DNA from: Eggerthellaceae bacterium
Lineage (GTDB): Bacteria > Actinomycetota > Coriobacteriia > Coriobacteriales > Eggerthellaceae
Reading direction: 5' to 3'
NCBI GenBank assembly: GCA_017459485.1
Contig: JAFUCW010000402.1
Span: 1-7,064 of the forward strand
DNA length: 7,064 bases
In this document: positions 5,658 through 7,064 of the stretch, one piece after another
Layout of the letters: every line of letters begins with the position of its first letter
Position numbering within the stretch: the stretch's first letter is position 1
Notes under the pieces: generated by a model
Seen by the model: only the letters and a program-made list of their open reading frames with translations
Databases searched by the model: none
What the model was told of the DNA's origin: nothing
Made by a program: the position numbers and the translations under genes

Positions 5658-7064
5658 GCCGCACCGCCCCCGGCAAGCTCGGCGTCGGAAAGCTGAGAAG
5701 CCGCTATTTCGCGGTACACCGCGCACGTGTCGAGCAGTTCTCCGTGCGTTCCCTGGCCAACGACGCGGCCACCGTCGACTACCACGATGTTGTCGGAGTC
5801 GCGAATGGTGGAGATGCGCTGCGCGACCACTACGCGCGTCTTGCCCGCAAGTTCCCTGTCGAGCGAATCGCGCAATGCCGCATCGGTTGCGTAGTCAAGT
5901 GCGCTGAAGCTGTCGTCGAAAAGAAACGCCCGTGCATCGGTCGCCAACACGCGCGCAATGGCCAAGCGCTGGCGCTGACCGCCGGAAACGTTAGTCCCCC
6001 CCTGCGATATGGCAGCGTCGTATCCGCCTTCGAACGAGTCGACGAATTCGGTTGCCTGTGCGATGCGGGCAGCGTCGCGTATGCGCTCCATGGGCATCGC
6101 TGGATCCGAGTAGGCAATGTTGGACGCAACAGAGCCACCGAACAAAAAGGACTTTTGCGGAACGTCTCCAATCTGCCTGTGGAGGGCGTTTTGGCTCAGC
6201 TCACGCACGTCGATGCCATCGAGGCAGACACGCCCTTCGGTCACGTCGTAAAGGCGCAGCATGAGCTTCAGTATCGTGCTCTTGCCCGACCCCGTTGCGC
6301 CTACAATGGCCGTGGTGGACCCTTCGGGCACGGAAAAGCTCACGTTGCTCAACACAGGCTCGGATTCCTCGTCGTAGCGAAACGTGACGTTTTCGAACGA
6401 CAACGACGCTCCTGCGCTTGTGCCAAGCTCCGCATCGCGCGGATGTTGTGGATCGGAAATGGACGCAGGGCAGCTGAGCACTTCGTCGATGCGGGCGGCG
6501 GCGACGTTTGCCCGCGGCAGCACGATTGCGATCATCGAAAGCATCATGAAGCTCATGATGATGACCGTCGCATACGTGATGAAAGCGATCATCTCCCCTG
6601 TTTCAAGGGTGCCGGCGTCGATGTAGCCTGCAGCGACCCACACGATAAGCGCCGTCGTGCCATTCATGACAAGCTGCACGCCGGGATGCATGAACGCCAT
6701 GATCCTGCTTGTGAACAACTGGGTGCGCATAAGGTCTTTGTTCGCTGCATCGAACCGGAGTTCTTCGTATTGCTGGCGGTTGAACGCCCTGATCACAGGA
6801 AGTCCCGTGAGGGACTCGCGGGCCACCAGGTTGACCTTGTCGATAAGGGTTTGCATGATCTTGAACTTGGGCATGGCGACGACCATGATCGCACCGATAA
6901 AGACGAACACCGCAACAATGGCCACCACGATCACCCACGAAAGCGTGATGTCGGTGGCAACGACCATGACGATGCCCCCAACGGCCATAATGGGAGCAAA
7001 GAGCACCATGCGCATGGCGATAAAGCTCGTCTGCTGAATCTGAGTGATGTCGGTGGTGGCGCGC
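5654..7064 (-). CDS. ABC exporter half-transporter, degenerate-site subunit (partial, 5' end beyond the window)
   Basis: The frame is open to the right edge, so the start is missing. 469 residues are visible, beginning at RATTDITQIQQ, the intracellular loop that follows the second or third helix in these proteins; roughly 120-150 N-terminal residues should be absent. An ATG at 7015 is internal. Numbering from the first complete codon: Walker A GATGSGKS is at 255-262, the Q-loop Gln at 303, and a canonical signature VSGGQ at 359-363. Walker B is FLFDD with Asp384 in place of the catalytic Glu, and AQRIST has Gln415 in place of the switch His. This is the pattern of the non-catalytic subunit of heterodimeric exporters (TM287, BmrC and LmrC types). 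Its intact signature completes the active ATP site of the partner encoded next. The stop TGA overlaps the partner's ATG. Confidence 0.93.
   Translation of the reverse strand, partial: RATTDITQIQQTSFIAMRMVLFAPIMAVGGIVMVVATDITLSWVIVVAIVAVFVFIGAIMVVAMPKFKIMQTLIDKVNLVARESLTGLPVIRAFNRQQYEELRFDAANKDLMRTQLFTSRIMAFMHPGVQLVMNGTTALIVWVAAGYIDAGTLETGEMIAFITYATVIIMSFMMLSMIAIVLPRANVAAARIDEVLSCPASISDPQHPRDAELGTSAGASLSFENVTFRYDEESEPVLSNVSFSVPEGSTTAIVGATGSGKSTILKLMLRLYDVTEGRVCLDGIDVRELSQNALHRQIGDVPQKSFLFGGSVASNIAYSDPAMPMERIRDAARIAQATEFVDSFEGGYDAAISQGGTNVSGGQRQRLAIARVLATDARAFLFDDSFSALDYATDAALRDSLDRELAGKTRVVVAQRISTIRDSDNIVVVDGGRVVGQGTHGELLDTCAVYREIAASQLSDAELAGGGAA

Noticed and set aside
5658..5726. An N-terminal extension of the second ABC protein starting at 5726
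   Set aside because: It would overlap the first ABC gene by about 70 bp and adds a basic, non-conserved stretch. The ATG at 5657 makes the standard ATGA overlap.
1..7064. CRISPR arrays, tRNA or rRNA genes, insertion sequences or attachment sites
   Set aside because: I found no regularly spaced repeats, transposase-like frames, cloverleaf-like segments or flanking direct repeats by reading both strands.

Overview
The window is about 7.1 kb and every gene I can support lies on the minus strand, so transcription runs from the right edge to the left. The organism looks bacterial, with moderate GC (a little above half by eye). The MutY-like protein has no iron-sulfur cluster and carries an ETNVR motif, the regulator is of the Rrf2 type, and several starts are GTG. 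This would fit an actinobacterial, perhaps Coriobacteriia/Eggerthellaceae-like, genome. That placement is an inference from protein style and not a proven assignment.

Right block (7064 to 3078). Two ABC exporter half-transporters are joined by an ATGA overlap. The first is cut by the right edge. They form a classic asymmetric heterodimer. The upstream subunit has a non-catalytic Walker B (Asp for Glu) and a Gln switch residue. The downstream subunit has the intact Walker B Glu and switch His but a deviant signature motif (ISAGQ). A HAD family IB phosphatase follows 21 bp later with its own ribosome binding site, so the three probably form one transcription unit. The substrates of the exporter and the phosphatase are unknown.

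Middle block (3077 to 1424). A 178-bp non-coding gap probably holds the promoter of the left block. It is followed by a protein with a TPR-like helical N-terminus and an AAA+-like C-terminal region that has lost the P-loop lysine, has Asp-Glu swapped to Glu-Asp in Walker B, and shows no arginine finger. Its reading frame is interrupted by one in-frame TAG. After three more codons the same frame continues from an ATG for 162 residues, giving the sensor-1 region and the AAA lid. Without the stop this would be one protein of about 491 residues.

Left block (1423 to 31). The interrupted gene's terminal TAA abuts the ATG of an Rrf2 regulator with three cysteines placed like the iron-sulfur ligands of IscR/NsrR. 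That gene overlaps a MutY-like adenine glycosylase lacking the iron-sulfur cluster. The pseudo-AAA, Rrf2 and MutY-like genes are tightly coupled and probably co-transcribed. The most unusual feature of the window is the amber codon splitting the degenerate AAA+ protein. It could be a nonsense mutation, a sequencing error, a genuine gene split with reinitiation, or readthrough.
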